A stretch of 7,366 nucleotides of DNA from Promethearchaeota archaeon (GCA_030620005.1 JAUXAJ010000257.1:1-7366); one strand, 5' to 3'; numbered from the stretch's first letter, positions 1 through 6,899 are shown. Translations and numbers: made by a program. The notes: generated by a model not told the origin, from the sequence alone.

Positions 1-1487
1 AGAAAAAGGGAAACGATGATAATGAAATTAGCGACATTTTAAAAGAGAAAGAAAAATTCTATGCGGAGGAAGACCTTAGTCCTGAAGTTAAAAGCATTCT
101 TGACGACGTATTTGCCGAAATGGTTGGTAATGATGCTCAAAATGAAACGATTATAACCTCTAAGGGTACAATCATTAAGGAACAAGAAATTAAAGAAACT
201 CAAGGCTCTGATGTATTAAAGGAGAAAGAAAAATTCTATGCGGAGGAAGACCTTAGTCCTGAAGTTAAAAGCATTCTTGACGACGTATTTGCCGAAATGG
301 TTGGTATTGAAGCTCAAAACGAAACGATTATAGCCTCTGAGGATTCAGGAATCGTTGAAATAAAGGAAAAACCTAAAAAAATAATAATTGAAACGAAAAA
401 AAATCTTGCTAGTGAAACATTAGAACCATCTCTAGAAAAAAGAATAAAAGAACTAGAAAAACAAGTTGAAGAGTACCATAAAAAAATTCAGGAAATAGAA
501 GATAAAGAATTAGAATATGAAGAGAAAATTAAAGTATATGAACAAAAGAGCAAGACTATAGAGGAAACCAAAAGAGAGTTTGAAGAAAGGAGTAAACTCT
601 TGGATGAGAGTAGAAAAGAGTTCGAAGAACGCGGTAAAAAACTACAGAAAGCAAGAGAAACATTCATGCAATTAAGTAAACAATTAGAAGAGAAAAAGAC
701 TGAAATTCATAAGAGAGAAACGAATATATCAAGGATGCAAAAGACTTTAGAACAAAATTGGTTAAAATTTGAAGAAGATAAAAAAGCAATAGAAAAGATC
801 AAACAAAAATATAAAACAACTTCGTCAGAAATAGGATTCAAATCAAAAGAGTTAGCTCATGATGTTTATCCAAACCAATATATAGAAGGAGATAATTGGA
901 GTTCCGATGAAACAAGTAGAATGGAAAAGGGAAAGGTCGATGTTTTACAAGATATACTTCAAGAACTATTATATCAAGGTGGTTTTCAATCGTGTTTTTT
1001 AATTGATGGAAAAGGGATGATAATAGCAGAATATTCTAAAACAGAATTTGATTCGTTGGCAATTGGAGCCATGTTTTCGTTAATTATTACATCTGTTTTA
1101 AGGACAGTTAAAAATTTAAGTTTAAATGAGTTGGAATATTTTAAACTATCTTCTGTTAATGGAGAATTTCTGGTAAGGAATATCGAAATCGCCGGTTATG
1201 AAAGAAATCTCATCCTTCTTGCTTATTACGACGAATCTGATTCAGTTATTTCAAACCATAAACAGACCCTATCGAAAAAAACGATTAAAAACATTTTAAA
1301 AAGCGTTAAAAAAGACTTTTATGAATATAGAAAAGGTTTAAAAATCTCATGGGCTTTTGATAACCTGGCTGATAAAGTTGACTTTTTAAAGCAAAAATAT
1401 GGCACGATTGATGGAAACATTGAGCTTATAAGAACTAATCTATTGAATAAAGGTTCACTTAAAATCATGGAATTATTTGAAAAATAA
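1..1487 (+). CDS. Partial coiled-coil protein with tandem repeats and C-terminal Roadblock/LC7 domain (5' end outside window)
   Basis: The frame is open from base 3 to the TAA at 1485-1487, giving 494 visible residues (numbered from base 3). The true start lies upstream; the ATG at 120 sits inside a repeat whose coding sequence is already open before it. Order of parts: two 41-residue acidic repeats (visible residues 13-53 and 72-112); a long charged coiled coil (about 139-271) that includes a 14-residue double heptad, REFEERSKLLDESR followed by KEFEERGKKLQKAR; then a Roadblock/LC7-like domain (about 312-415) with the typical strand FLIDGKGMIIAEY, a long central helix and the closing strand NLILLAYYD. 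About 80 mostly helical, lysine-rich residues follow. There is no membrane segment. Roadblock proteins usually dimerise and serve as GTPase regulators or scaffolds (MglB, Ragulator/dynein light chains), so a scaffold role with small GTPases is inferred. The Roadblock call is from pattern only. Confidence 0.8.
   Translation, partial: KKGNDDNEISDILKEKEKFYAEEDLSPEVKSILDDVFAEMVGNDAQNETIITSKGTIIKEQEIKETQGSDVLKEKEKFYAEEDLSPEVKSILDDVFAEMVGIEAQNETIIASEDSGIVEIKEKPKKIIIETKKNLASETLEPSLEKRIKELEKQVEEYHKKIQEIEDKELEYEEKIKVYEQKSKTIEETKREFEERSKLLDESRKEFEERGKKLQKARETFMQLSKQLEEKKTEIHKRETNISRMQKTLEQNWLKFEEDKKAIEKIKQKYKTTSSEIGFKSKELAHDVYPNQYIEGDNWSSDETSRMEKGKVDVLQDILQELLYQGGFQSCFLIDGKGMIIAEYSKTEFDSLAIGAMFSLIITSVLRTVKNLSLNELEYFKLSSVNGEFLVRNIEIAGYERNLILLAYYDESDSVISNHKQTLSKKTIKNILKSVKKDFYEYRKGLKISWAFDNLADKVDFLKQKYGTIDGNIELIRTNLLNKGSLKIMELFEK
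39..161 (+). repeat. Tandem repeat copy 1 (123-bp core, period 177 bp)
   Basis: This 41-codon block encodes a segment beginning LKEKEKFYAEEDLSPEV and ending NETIITS. By direct comparison it differs from the copy at 216-338 at only 5 of 123 bases, three of them changing the amino acid. The bases before it encode SDI, matching SDV before copy 2, so the repeat unit includes part of the linker. More copies may lie upstream of the window. Confidence 0.95.
216..338 (+). repeat. Tandem repeat copy 2 (123-bp core)
   Basis: Second copy, offset exactly 177 bp (59 codons) from copy 1, so the reading frame is kept. Differences from copy 1 are AAA/AAG, AAT/ATT, GAT/GAA, AAT/AAC and ACC/GCC. The 18-codon linker between the cores (162-215) shows no such identity with the sequence before copy 1 or after copy 2. 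Confidence 0.95.
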
Positions 1488-1529
1488 TTATTAATTTCTT
1501 TATTTATCATTATTTTCAAGAATAAATTC

Positions 1530-1542
1530 TTTTTTTTTTTTT
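1530..1542 (+). terminator. T13 tract, probable archaeal terminator of the Roadblock gene
   Basis: A run of 13 T begins 42 bp after the stop codon at 1487 and is followed by more T-rich sequence. Archaeal RNA polymerase terminates at U-rich tracts without needing a hairpin, and none is evident here. It separates the Roadblock gene from the downstream regulator gene. Confidence 0.65.
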
Positions 1543-1567
1543 AAAATTTTTATAAAAACAAAGATTT

Positions 1568-1577
1568 TTTATATAAA
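1568..1577 (+). promoter_or_regulatory. TATA box-like element of the regulator gene
   Basis: The 10-bp palindrome TTTATATAAA is centred about 42 bp upstream of the GTG at 1615. Transcription starting about 25 bp downstream of it would leave a leader of roughly 15-20 nt. The same TATA-to-start distance is seen for the kinase and purN genes in this window. The high AT background weakens the call. Confidence 0.45.
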
Positions 1578-1614
1578 ATTATATCTATTTATAAGTAGGT
1601 TAAAATACAGGTAA

Positions 1615-2502
1615 GTGATCGCCACGGTTGAAAATGGGGAATTAACAGATGAAAATAGGGAATTAACAGATGAAAATAGGAAATTAACAGATGAACAAAG
1701 GAATTACGAATCTGAAACGGGAAAAAGAGCAGTTTGGAGGGAAAAAATTACTAAGGGATTTGAGAAATGGCAGAAAGGTGAAAAGATATACGGAGAAGAC
1801 AGAAAAGGCGTGGGCATATTAGTTTCTGACGAAACAAAAACAAAATGGCAGGATTTTGCCAAAGCATATAAATTTAGTACAATTTCCAAGTTAATACGGG
1901 AGGCTGTTAACTTTTATATAGATTTTAAGTCAAATAAAACTTCTTTTAAAAACATTTCAAAACTTTCCCATTCATTAAAAGAACCTCTAACTTCAATACA
2001 AGGATTTTCACAATTGATAATTGAAAACGAATCAAGTGATTTAAAACCCTCTGTTTTAGTAAAAATAAAGGAAATATTGAATCAAAGCATATATCTTGAA
2101 AATAAAATAAACGAGATAATTAGCGATATTGAACCTCAAGAATCTAAATATGAAATTTTAGTAATAGAAGATGATTCAGCTACAATTACAGTATTAATGG
2201 ATTATTTTGAATCAAAGGGGCACACGTGCAAGGGTGTTTCTACGGGGTCAAAGGGCTTAAAGGAGTTAAATGTGTCCATTCCAAAAGTAATACTGCTGGA
2301 TATAATTCTGCCCGATATAAATGGATATGATATTTGTAAAAAAATTAAAAAAGCCGTAAACCTAAAAAATATTCCAGTGTACTTCATAACAGCAATTCCA
2401 GAAATAGAAGTCAAACAAAAATTGGAAGAGACTGGAGCAGATGGATACTTTTTAAAACCTTTTAAATTCAAACAATTTCAGATTTTATTAGATTATTTAT
2501 AA
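1615..2502 (+). CDS. RHH-like / H-box (DHp) / receiver domain regulator, no ATPase domain
   Basis: A 295-residue protein starting at GTG; an in-frame TAA touches the GTG on its 5' side and no in-frame ATG occurs before residue 195. Parts in order: three heptads of the type ELTDENR (about 9-29); a basic, Trp-rich stretch (about 36-64); a ribbon-helix-helix-like segment (about 65-103) with strand GVGILVSDE and the helix SKLIREAVNFYI; a HisKA-type helix pair (about 112-173) with H-box SHSLKEPLTSIQGFSQ, His119; and a complete receiver (179-295) with acidic pair Asp186/Asp187, phospho-acceptor Asp229 in LLDIILPDINGYD, Thr259 and Lys281 in LKPF. No HATPase domain exists in the protein. His+1 is Ser, where kinases that autophosphorylate have Glu or Asp. 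Inferred role: phosphoryl-accepting DNA-binding regulator, probably served by the convergent kinase. The receiver is certain, the H-box likely and the RHH tentative. Confidence 0.88.
   Translation: MIATVENGELTDENRELTDENRKLTDEQRNYESETGKRAVWREKITKGFEKWQKGEKIYGEDRKGVGILVSDETKTKWQDFAKAYKFSTISKLIREAVNFYIDFKSNKTSFKNISKLSHSLKEPLTSIQGFSQLIIENESSDLKPSVLVKIKEILNQSIYLENKINEIISDIEPQESKYEILVIEDDSATITVLMDYFESKGHTCKGVSTGSKGLKELNVSIPKVILLDIILPDINGYDICKKIKKAVNLKNIPVYFITAIPEIEVKQKLEETGADGYFLKPFKFKQFQILLDYL
1630..1692 (+). repeat. Three 21-bp tandem repeats encoding heptads
   Basis: Three direct copies of GAAAATAGGGAATTAACAGA plus a final T, starting at 1630, 1651 and 1672. Copy 1 has GGG for AGG and copy 3 has AAA for GAA. 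A degenerate partial fourth copy follows at 1693. Each copy encodes seven residues (E-N-R/G-E/K-L-T-D), so copy number can change without breaking the frame. The block is an N-terminal extension ahead of the recognisable domains. Confidence 0.95.
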
Positions 2503-2526
2503 ACAATTTATAAATTAATGGGTTAA
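2503..2526. other. 24-bp gap between convergent genes with 12-bp palindrome
   Basis: The gap between the regulator stop (2502) and the kinase stop (2527) contains the perfect palindrome AATTTATAAATT at 2505-2516. No strong T tract is present on either strand inside the gap. The two transcripts therefore probably end within or beyond each other's 3' ends and could overlap antisense. Confidence 0.5.
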
Positions 2527-5500
2527 TCATGGTAATCTAATTGTAAAAATTGATCCTTGGTTTCTTCCTTTAGATTCTAGCCATATCTTTCCACCGTGTA
2601 GATGTACTATTTCTCTTGAAATATATAATCCTAATCCAGTTCCTTCGGTATCAATATGCATTCCTTTTCCGTATCTTTCTAATTTTCCAAATTTTTGAAA
2701 TATTTTAGATTTTTCAGTAGCCGTGAACCCTACCCCTGTGTCCCTTACAATAATATCAACATAATTGGCATGTTTACTTATACTAACAAAAATCGTGCCT
2801 TTTGGGGGAGTATATTTTATGGCATTTGTTAATAAATTTAGAATGACTTGTTCAATTCTGATTCGATCAACATTTACAAGAATTTCTACTTCAACATTAA
2901 AATTCAAAGTCTGTTCACGATCTTCAACCAAATAATTCGTGTCGTTAATACAATCTTTAATAATTTCCACGATATTTTCTCTTCTTTTTTCTAATTTCAA
3001 TTTCCCTGCTTCTATTTGAGAAGTATCTAGTAAGTCTTTTATTAAATGTTCTAGTCTTTCACTTCCTTTTATAATAATCTTTGTGAGTCTTTCTGCTCTT
3101 TCATCAAAATCATCTTTATATAAATCCATTAATAGCGTTGACGCGCTATATATGGAATTTAATGGTGTCTTCAACTCATGAGACGCTCTGTAGATAAATT
3201 CAGACTTTATTTTATCGAGCTCTTTTAGTTTTATGTTTTCTTTTTTAACTATCAGTTCTGCTTTCTTTCTTGCCGAAATATCTTCCATGACGAATTGTAT
3301 GTAATTAATATCTCCTATATCAATTGAGGATATGAAAATTTCTAACCACATTTTTCTATCGGAACGATTTATAAATTCAATTTCGAAAGGCGCGTTCTTT
3401 AAAATCATTTGGTATTTAATCGCTCGTTTTAAAATTACTTGAGTTCTCTTGATAGGAAAAAGTTCAATAATATTTTTACCTATTATCTCAATTAGGGGAA
3501 GTTCCAAATATTTTTCAGTTTTTTCATTACATTCTATTATAATTCCCTTTATATCTAATAATATGATGGAGTTTGGAGATGTTGTTACGAGGTTTCGATA
3601 TTTATTCTCCGATTTTCTTAATTTTTCTTCGATTAATTTTCGTTCGGTGATATCGTGGCTTATGTTTAAAGTTGCGGGCCGTCCATCATATGTGATGGCC
3701 TTGGAATATTGTTCTATCCATTTTAATTTTCCTGATTTAGTAATTACCTTATAAGTAAAGTGTTTCAATGTCTTATTACTTTCACCATTGCGCAAATTTC
3801 TTTCTTGTCCCATTATATATTGCAAGTCATCAGGATGTATTATCTTGGCAAATTCTTTAGCTTTCCACGATAAGATTTCTTCGCGCGAATATTCGTTAAT
3901 TAAAGCTGCAGCTTCATTTATATATTTTACTTCGCTATCTTGAATAATAAATATACCTAATAACAATTGTTCGGAAATTGTTCTAAACTTTTCTTCCGAT
4001 TCTTTTAGTGCTTCTTCCGCCTGCATCCTAGCAATCACAGTGGCTAATTCTCTTCCTATAGACATGAGGAGATCTTTTTCTTCATTTGAGAAAGTATATC
4101 GGCTTTTTGATACGATATTAAAGGCTCCAATGATTTTATTTTTCACTTGTAAAGGAATGGTGGCCAAAGATAAGAATCCCCATTTATTTGAACGATAAGA
4201 ATTGATTTCATGATAATTCTCTGTGAATATCGATTCGTCTTTAATAAAAACACCTTCGTAGTTTTTTTCAGTAATTTCTGCGATCTTTACTTCTTCAACA
4301 AAATCTAAAGGAAGCCCCTCATGGCAGGCCAAAAACGCTATTTTTTCTGATTTATCCATTAAATAGATTCCTCCTCCGTCAAAATTCATTAGGTCTAAAA
4401 TTGAACTTAGTATTTTCTTTATTAAAAGAGATAAATCCTTTGCCTTATTGCCAGATATAATGATTTTATTTAGAACTTCTAATTTCTGTGTATGACTTTT
4501 TAATTTTTCTTCAGATTCTTTTTTTTCCGTAATGTCATAACATATTACTAAGAAGTAGGGTTCATTTCCGATTCTTGCTAATGTAGATCGCAGATTTATC
4601 CATCTCAAGCTCCCATCTTTTCTATAGAATTGTAGATTCCAAGGAGATTGATCGACTCTATTTATTAATTCTTGACCTCGTTCAATAATTCCTGGAAAAA
4701 ATTTTGATGGTATTAAACTACTGTTTTTATACTTCAAGCCTATAATTTCTTCTTTATGATATCCTGTCAATTTTTCCAACGCAGGGTTACAAGCAATAAT
4801 TTTTCCGCTTAAATCGAGCATTAAGATTGAAAAGGGTGAATTCTCAAATAAGTGCCTATATTTCTTTTCAGATTCTGATAGTTTATGCTCGGCTTCTTTT
4901 TTGGCTGTAATATCCTGAATTATTACTTGAATTAACAGCTTATTTTCCAGCTCGACAATATTCCTATGAGATTGAATCCAAATTTTATCCCCATCTTTCT
5001 TTCTTATTTGGAGTTCAATAGGTTCTAATATTTTTCCTTTAATTAACTTGTTAAATTTTTTCAAGAAGGGCTGTAAAATATTTTTTTGAAATAATTCCAG
5101 TATATCCTTACCAAGAAGTTCAGATTTTTGGTATCCAAATATTTTTTGCGTGGAATCATTACAATTTTCAACAATACCTTTCTGATTTATTATAATTACT
5201 GAAAATGGAGATGTTTCAAATAAGTGACGATATTTTTCTTGTGAAATCTTTATTCTATTCATTAATTTTGCGTTTAATATACTTAATCTTTCTTCCGATT
5301 CTTTTAATCTTTGTTCGTTCAGCTTGTATTCCGTAATATCTCGTATAAATACCGCAACTTCATTTTTCGAAAAATATATTATTCGAGCTTCGTAGTGACG
5401 AATCATCTTTTTCAATGGAAGGCTATATATAAGATTGTTAGGTTCTTGTGTTTCTATGGTCCTTTTTATAGCGTTTTCCATATGAAACGCCAAGTCTTTA

Positions 5501-5901
5501 GGAAAGATCTCTGTAACTTTTTTTCCAAGAAATTCTTTTGGGGGTAAATACAAATCTTCTTCTTTACCTTTATATGCTAAAATTGCTCCTTCACTTGAAA
5601 CCATAAAAAATAAATCTGGGATGGTTTTCAATATCTTTCCATCCAAATCAAACTCAACAGTTTCGTCTTGAACGTTACTTAACAAGTCTCGGGGATTAAC
5701 ATCCGACTTTCTGATTGATGTGCCTGATGATGGATTTGTATGAATTACAATTTCATTAATTTTTTCAATAAATTTTTTGTAAATGCCGTTGCTTTTAAAA
5801 TCATCGGGCTTAAGATTCTTTAAAGCAACTACATACTTATCTTTCAATTTGTTTAATTCTTTATTAAAATTAAGAATCAAATGATCTAATTCAATCAACA
5901 T
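2527..5901 (-). CDS. Soluble multi-PAS/GAF sensor histidine kinase
   Basis: A 1124-residue protein from an ATG at 5901 to a TGA at 2527. Domains in order: helical N-terminus (1-85); PAS1 (about 88-191); PAS2 (222-332) and PAS3 (346-458), both opening KYRHLFE-SPFS; GAF (about 470-625); PAS4 (636-752); PAS5 (766-878); HisKA (about 897-965) with the canonical H-box ASHELKTPLNS, His908; and HATPase (about 1000-1124) with N-box NLLTNAIKYTP (Asn1022/Asn1026), G1 DTGVGF (Asp1054), F-box IFQKF and G2 GTGLGL (1088-1092). Four PAS units end in a DIT-type motif (DIT or DIS) and are joined by SE-E/K coiled linkers. No hydrophobic segment is long enough to span a membrane, so it should sense cytoplasmic signals such as redox state, ligands or small molecules; the ligand is not predictable. 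All catalytic motifs are intact. It has no receiver domain, so it needs a partner. The convergent receiver protein ending 24 bp away is the obvious candidate. Confidence 0.95.
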   Translation of the reverse strand: MLIELDHLILNFNKELNKLKDKYVVALKNLKPDDFKSNGIYKKFIEKINEIVIHTNPSSGTSIRKSDVNPRDLLSNVQDETVEFDLDGKILKTIPDLFFMVSSEGAILAYKGKEEDLYLPPKEFLGKKVTEIFPKDLAFHMENAIKRTIETQEPNNLIYSLPLKKMIRHYEARIIYFSKNEVAVFIRDITEYKLNEQRLKESEERLSILNAKLMNRIKISQEKYRHLFETSPFSVIIINQKGIVENCNDSTQKIFGYQKSELLGKDILELFQKNILQPFLKKFNKLIKGKILEPIELQIRKKDGDKIWIQSHRNIVELENKLLIQVIIQDITAKKEAEHKLSESEKKYRHLFENSPFSILMLDLSGKIIACNPALEKLTGYHKEEIIGLKYKNSSLIPSKFFPGIIERGQELINRVDQSPWNLQFYRKDGSLRWINLRSTLARIGNEPYFLVICYDITEKKESEEKLKSHTQKLEVLNKIIISGNKAKDLSLLIKKILSSILDLMNFDGGGIYLMDKSEKIAFLACHEGLPLDFVEEVKIAEITEKNYEGVFIKDESIFTENYHEINSYRSNKWGFLSLATIPLQVKNKIIGAFNIVSKSRYTFSNEEKDLLMSIGRELATVIARMQAEEALKESEEKFRTISEQLLLGIFIIQDSEVKYINEAAALINEYSREEILSWKAKEFAKIIHPDDLQYIMGQERNLRNGESNKTLKHFTYKVITKSGKLKWIEQYSKAITYDGRPATLNISHDITERKLIEEKLRKSENKYRNLVTTSPNSIILLDIKGIIIECNEKTEKYLELPLIEIIGKNIIELFPIKRTQVILKRAIKYQMILKNAPFEIEFINRSDRKMWLEIFISSIDIGDINYIQFVMEDISARKKAELIVKKENIKLKELDKIKSEFIYRASHELKTPLNSIYSASTLLMDLYKDDFDERAERLTKIIIKGSERLEHLIKDLLDTSQIEAGKLKLEKRRENIVEIIKDCINDTNYLVEDREQTLNFNVEVEILVNVDRIRIEQVILNLLTNAIKYTPPKGTIFVSISKHANYVDIIVRDTGVGFTATEKSKIFQKFGKLERYGKGMHIDTEGTGLGLYISREIVHLHGGKIWLESKGRNQGSIFTIRLP

Positions 5902-5936
5902 GCCTCATCTCTTAGTGTTTGTAGAGTTTGGAACTA

Positions 5937-5948
5937 AGATATATATCT
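5937..5948 (-). promoter_or_regulatory. Palindromic TATA-like element of the kinase gene
   Basis: AGATATATATCT is a perfect 12-bp palindrome centred about 42 bp upstream of the kinase ATG on the minus strand, the right place for an archaeal TATA box with a leader of roughly 15-20 nt. A GAGG just ahead of the ATG (minus strand, 5903-5906) is a possible but unusually close ribosome-binding site. The symmetry could equally bind a dimeric repressor. Confidence 0.45.
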
Positions 5949-6044
5949 AGCTTATTATTTTCTAAATTTGTAAAAAAATATTTAATATTACGGAAATTGT
6001 TGTTTGTTCTACTTTAAAAAACATACAATCCACAATAAAGAATA

Positions 6045-6230
6045 ATGAAAAATTTTTTCTTAGAATTTGAATTAATTAAAGATAAAGGGAAACGATTTCT
6101 TTTCATAACTCAAGATCTTAAAGAGGGAGAAGAAATCCTTCGTCTCGTTCTTCATCTGATTAAAATAATACAAATAATCATCAGTTGGGTCAGAATATTC
6201 AAAAAAAAAATCATTTCCCATGTTAATTAA
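6045..6230 (+). CDS. Doubtful small hypothetical protein (61 aa)
   Basis: An ATG-initiated frame encoding MKNFFLEFELIKDKGKRFLF, then an acidic patch KEGEEI and an isoleucine-rich, possibly amphipathic or membrane-associated helix (about residues 31-50). I do not recognise it. In favour: mostly A/T third codon positions as in the neighbouring genes, a TATA-like stretch about 30 bp upstream, and a fit into the gap convergent with purN (7 bp between ends). Against: short length, no ribosome-binding site, and a C-terminal Lys run that is simply the A tract opposite the purN terminator. An antiparallel frame at 6072-6221 would be 49 aa with less typical codons. This could be a real small gene, a decayed remnant or chance. 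Confidence 0.25.
   Translation: MKNFFLEFELIKDKGKRFLFITQDLKEGEEILRLVLHLIKIIQIIISWVRIFKKKIISHVN
6201..6210 (-). terminator. T10 tract downstream of purN
   Basis: Ten consecutive A on the plus strand, read as T10 on the minus strand, begin 28 nt after the purN stop codon. This matches the T-tract type of archaeal terminator seen at 1530-1542. No stable hairpin precedes it. Confidence 0.55.
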
Positions 6231-6237
6231 GTAAGAT

Positions 6238-6870
6238 TCATAATTTAATTTCACCATCAATTCTTACAATTCTTCCATCAACATGTAGTCGATTGTCGCA
6301 GAATAGTTCAATACATTTAGGGAAGATTTTATGCTCCCACTCTAAAACTCTGGGACCTAAAGTCTCTTCCGTGTCTGTATCGTAGACTTGAACGCATTTT
6401 TGCATGATGATTGGGCCATGATCTTCTTCTGGATCAATAAAATGAACGGTACATCCAGAAACTTTAACTCCATATGTTAATACATCCCCATGTGCGTGCA
6501 TTCCTTTAAAGCTCGGTAAAAGTGACGGGTGAATGTTCATAACTCTTTTTTCAAAAGCATCTATAAACACTTTACTAATTAATCTCATGTATCCAACCAA
6601 AACTATGAGTTCACATTCGTATTTTTTAAGAACATCAATCATTTTTTGATCAAATTCTTCTCGCGTGCCCTGGTGTTTGTCAGATTCGATTAACACGGAG
6701 GGAATATCGTGTTTTTTCGCCCGTTTCATGCAATAAGCCCCAGCTTTATTACAAATTAACACTTCCACTGTCGCCTTGTCCTTTAATATTCCCGTCTCAG
6801 TAGCGACAACAACCGCTTCGAAGTTAGAGCCTGAGCCAGATGCGATTGCTCCGATTTTTAATTTGTTCAT
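6238..6870 (-). CDS. purN: Phosphoribosylglycinamide formyltransferase (GAR transformylase)
   Basis: A complete 210-residue protein, the usual length for PurN. It transfers a formyl group from 10-formyltetrahydrofolate to glycinamide ribonucleotide, the third step of de novo purine synthesis, in the cytoplasm. The N-terminal phosphate-binding loop is SGSGSN (11-16). The catalytic triad corresponding to Asn106/His108/Asp144 of the E. coli enzyme is visible as Asn112 and His114 in MNIHPSLLPSFKG and Asp150 in EEDHGPII. Family motifs GYMRL (93-97) and SGCTVHF (138-144) are present. The ATG at 6870 opens directly onto the first strand KLKIGAIASG, so the start is secure. No other purine gene adjoins it; it appears to be transcribed alone, from the AT-rich element at 6900-6924 to the T10 tract at 6201-6210. 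Presence of PurN rather than formate-dependent PurT implies a folate-type formyl donor, which is not universal in archaea. Confidence 0.97.
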   Translation of the reverse strand: MNKLKIGAIASGSGSNFEAVVVATETGILKDKATVEVLICNKAGAYCMKRAKKHDIPSVLIESDKHQGTREEFDQKMIDVLKKYECELIVLVGYMRLISKVFIDAFEKRVMNIHPSLLPSFKGMHAHGDVLTYGVKVSGCTVHFIDPEEDHGPIIMQKCVQVYDTDTEETLGPRVLEWEHKIFPKCIELFCDNRLHVDGRIVRIDGEIKL

Positions 6871-6899
6871 AATTCGAATTAATTTTTTAAAATAAAAAA

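Larger units (their letters stand above)
5902..6237. other. 336-bp region between kinase and purN
   Basis: Contains the putative kinase promoter (5937-5948), a doubtful small ORF on the plus strand (6045-6230) and the T10 tract that probably ends purN transcription (6201-6210). A TATA-like stretch, CTTTAAAAAA, lies at about 6012-6021, roughly 30 bp ahead of the small ORF. No tRNA-like or other structured RNA is apparent. Confidence 0.5.

Noticed and set aside
120..122. ATG at 120 as the start of the Roadblock gene
   Set aside because: The same frame is open back to base 3 and the upstream codons encode repeat copy 1, including the equivalent of the Met that is clearly internal in copy 2.
1630..1692. 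21-bp repeats as a CRISPR array
   Set aside because: The repeats are directly contiguous with no spacers and lie in frame within a coding sequence.
2202..2471. Minus-strand frame opposite the receiver domain
   Set aside because: The plus strand encodes a complete receiver with all catalytic residues; the reverse frame is a shadow.
3449..3754. Plus-strand frame of 101 codons opposite the kinase
   Set aside because: Antisense shadow of a clearly coding PAS4/PAS5 region; no family resemblance.
5311..5547. Plus-strand frame of 78 codons opposite the kinase
   Set aside because: Antisense to PAS1 and linker coding sequence; Phe/Tyr-rich translation typical of a shadow frame.
6072..6260. Minus-strand frame of 62 codons overlapping the purN 3' end
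   Set aside because: It overlaps purN, runs through the T10 terminator tract and uses more G/C third positions than neighbouring genes; no recognisable protein.
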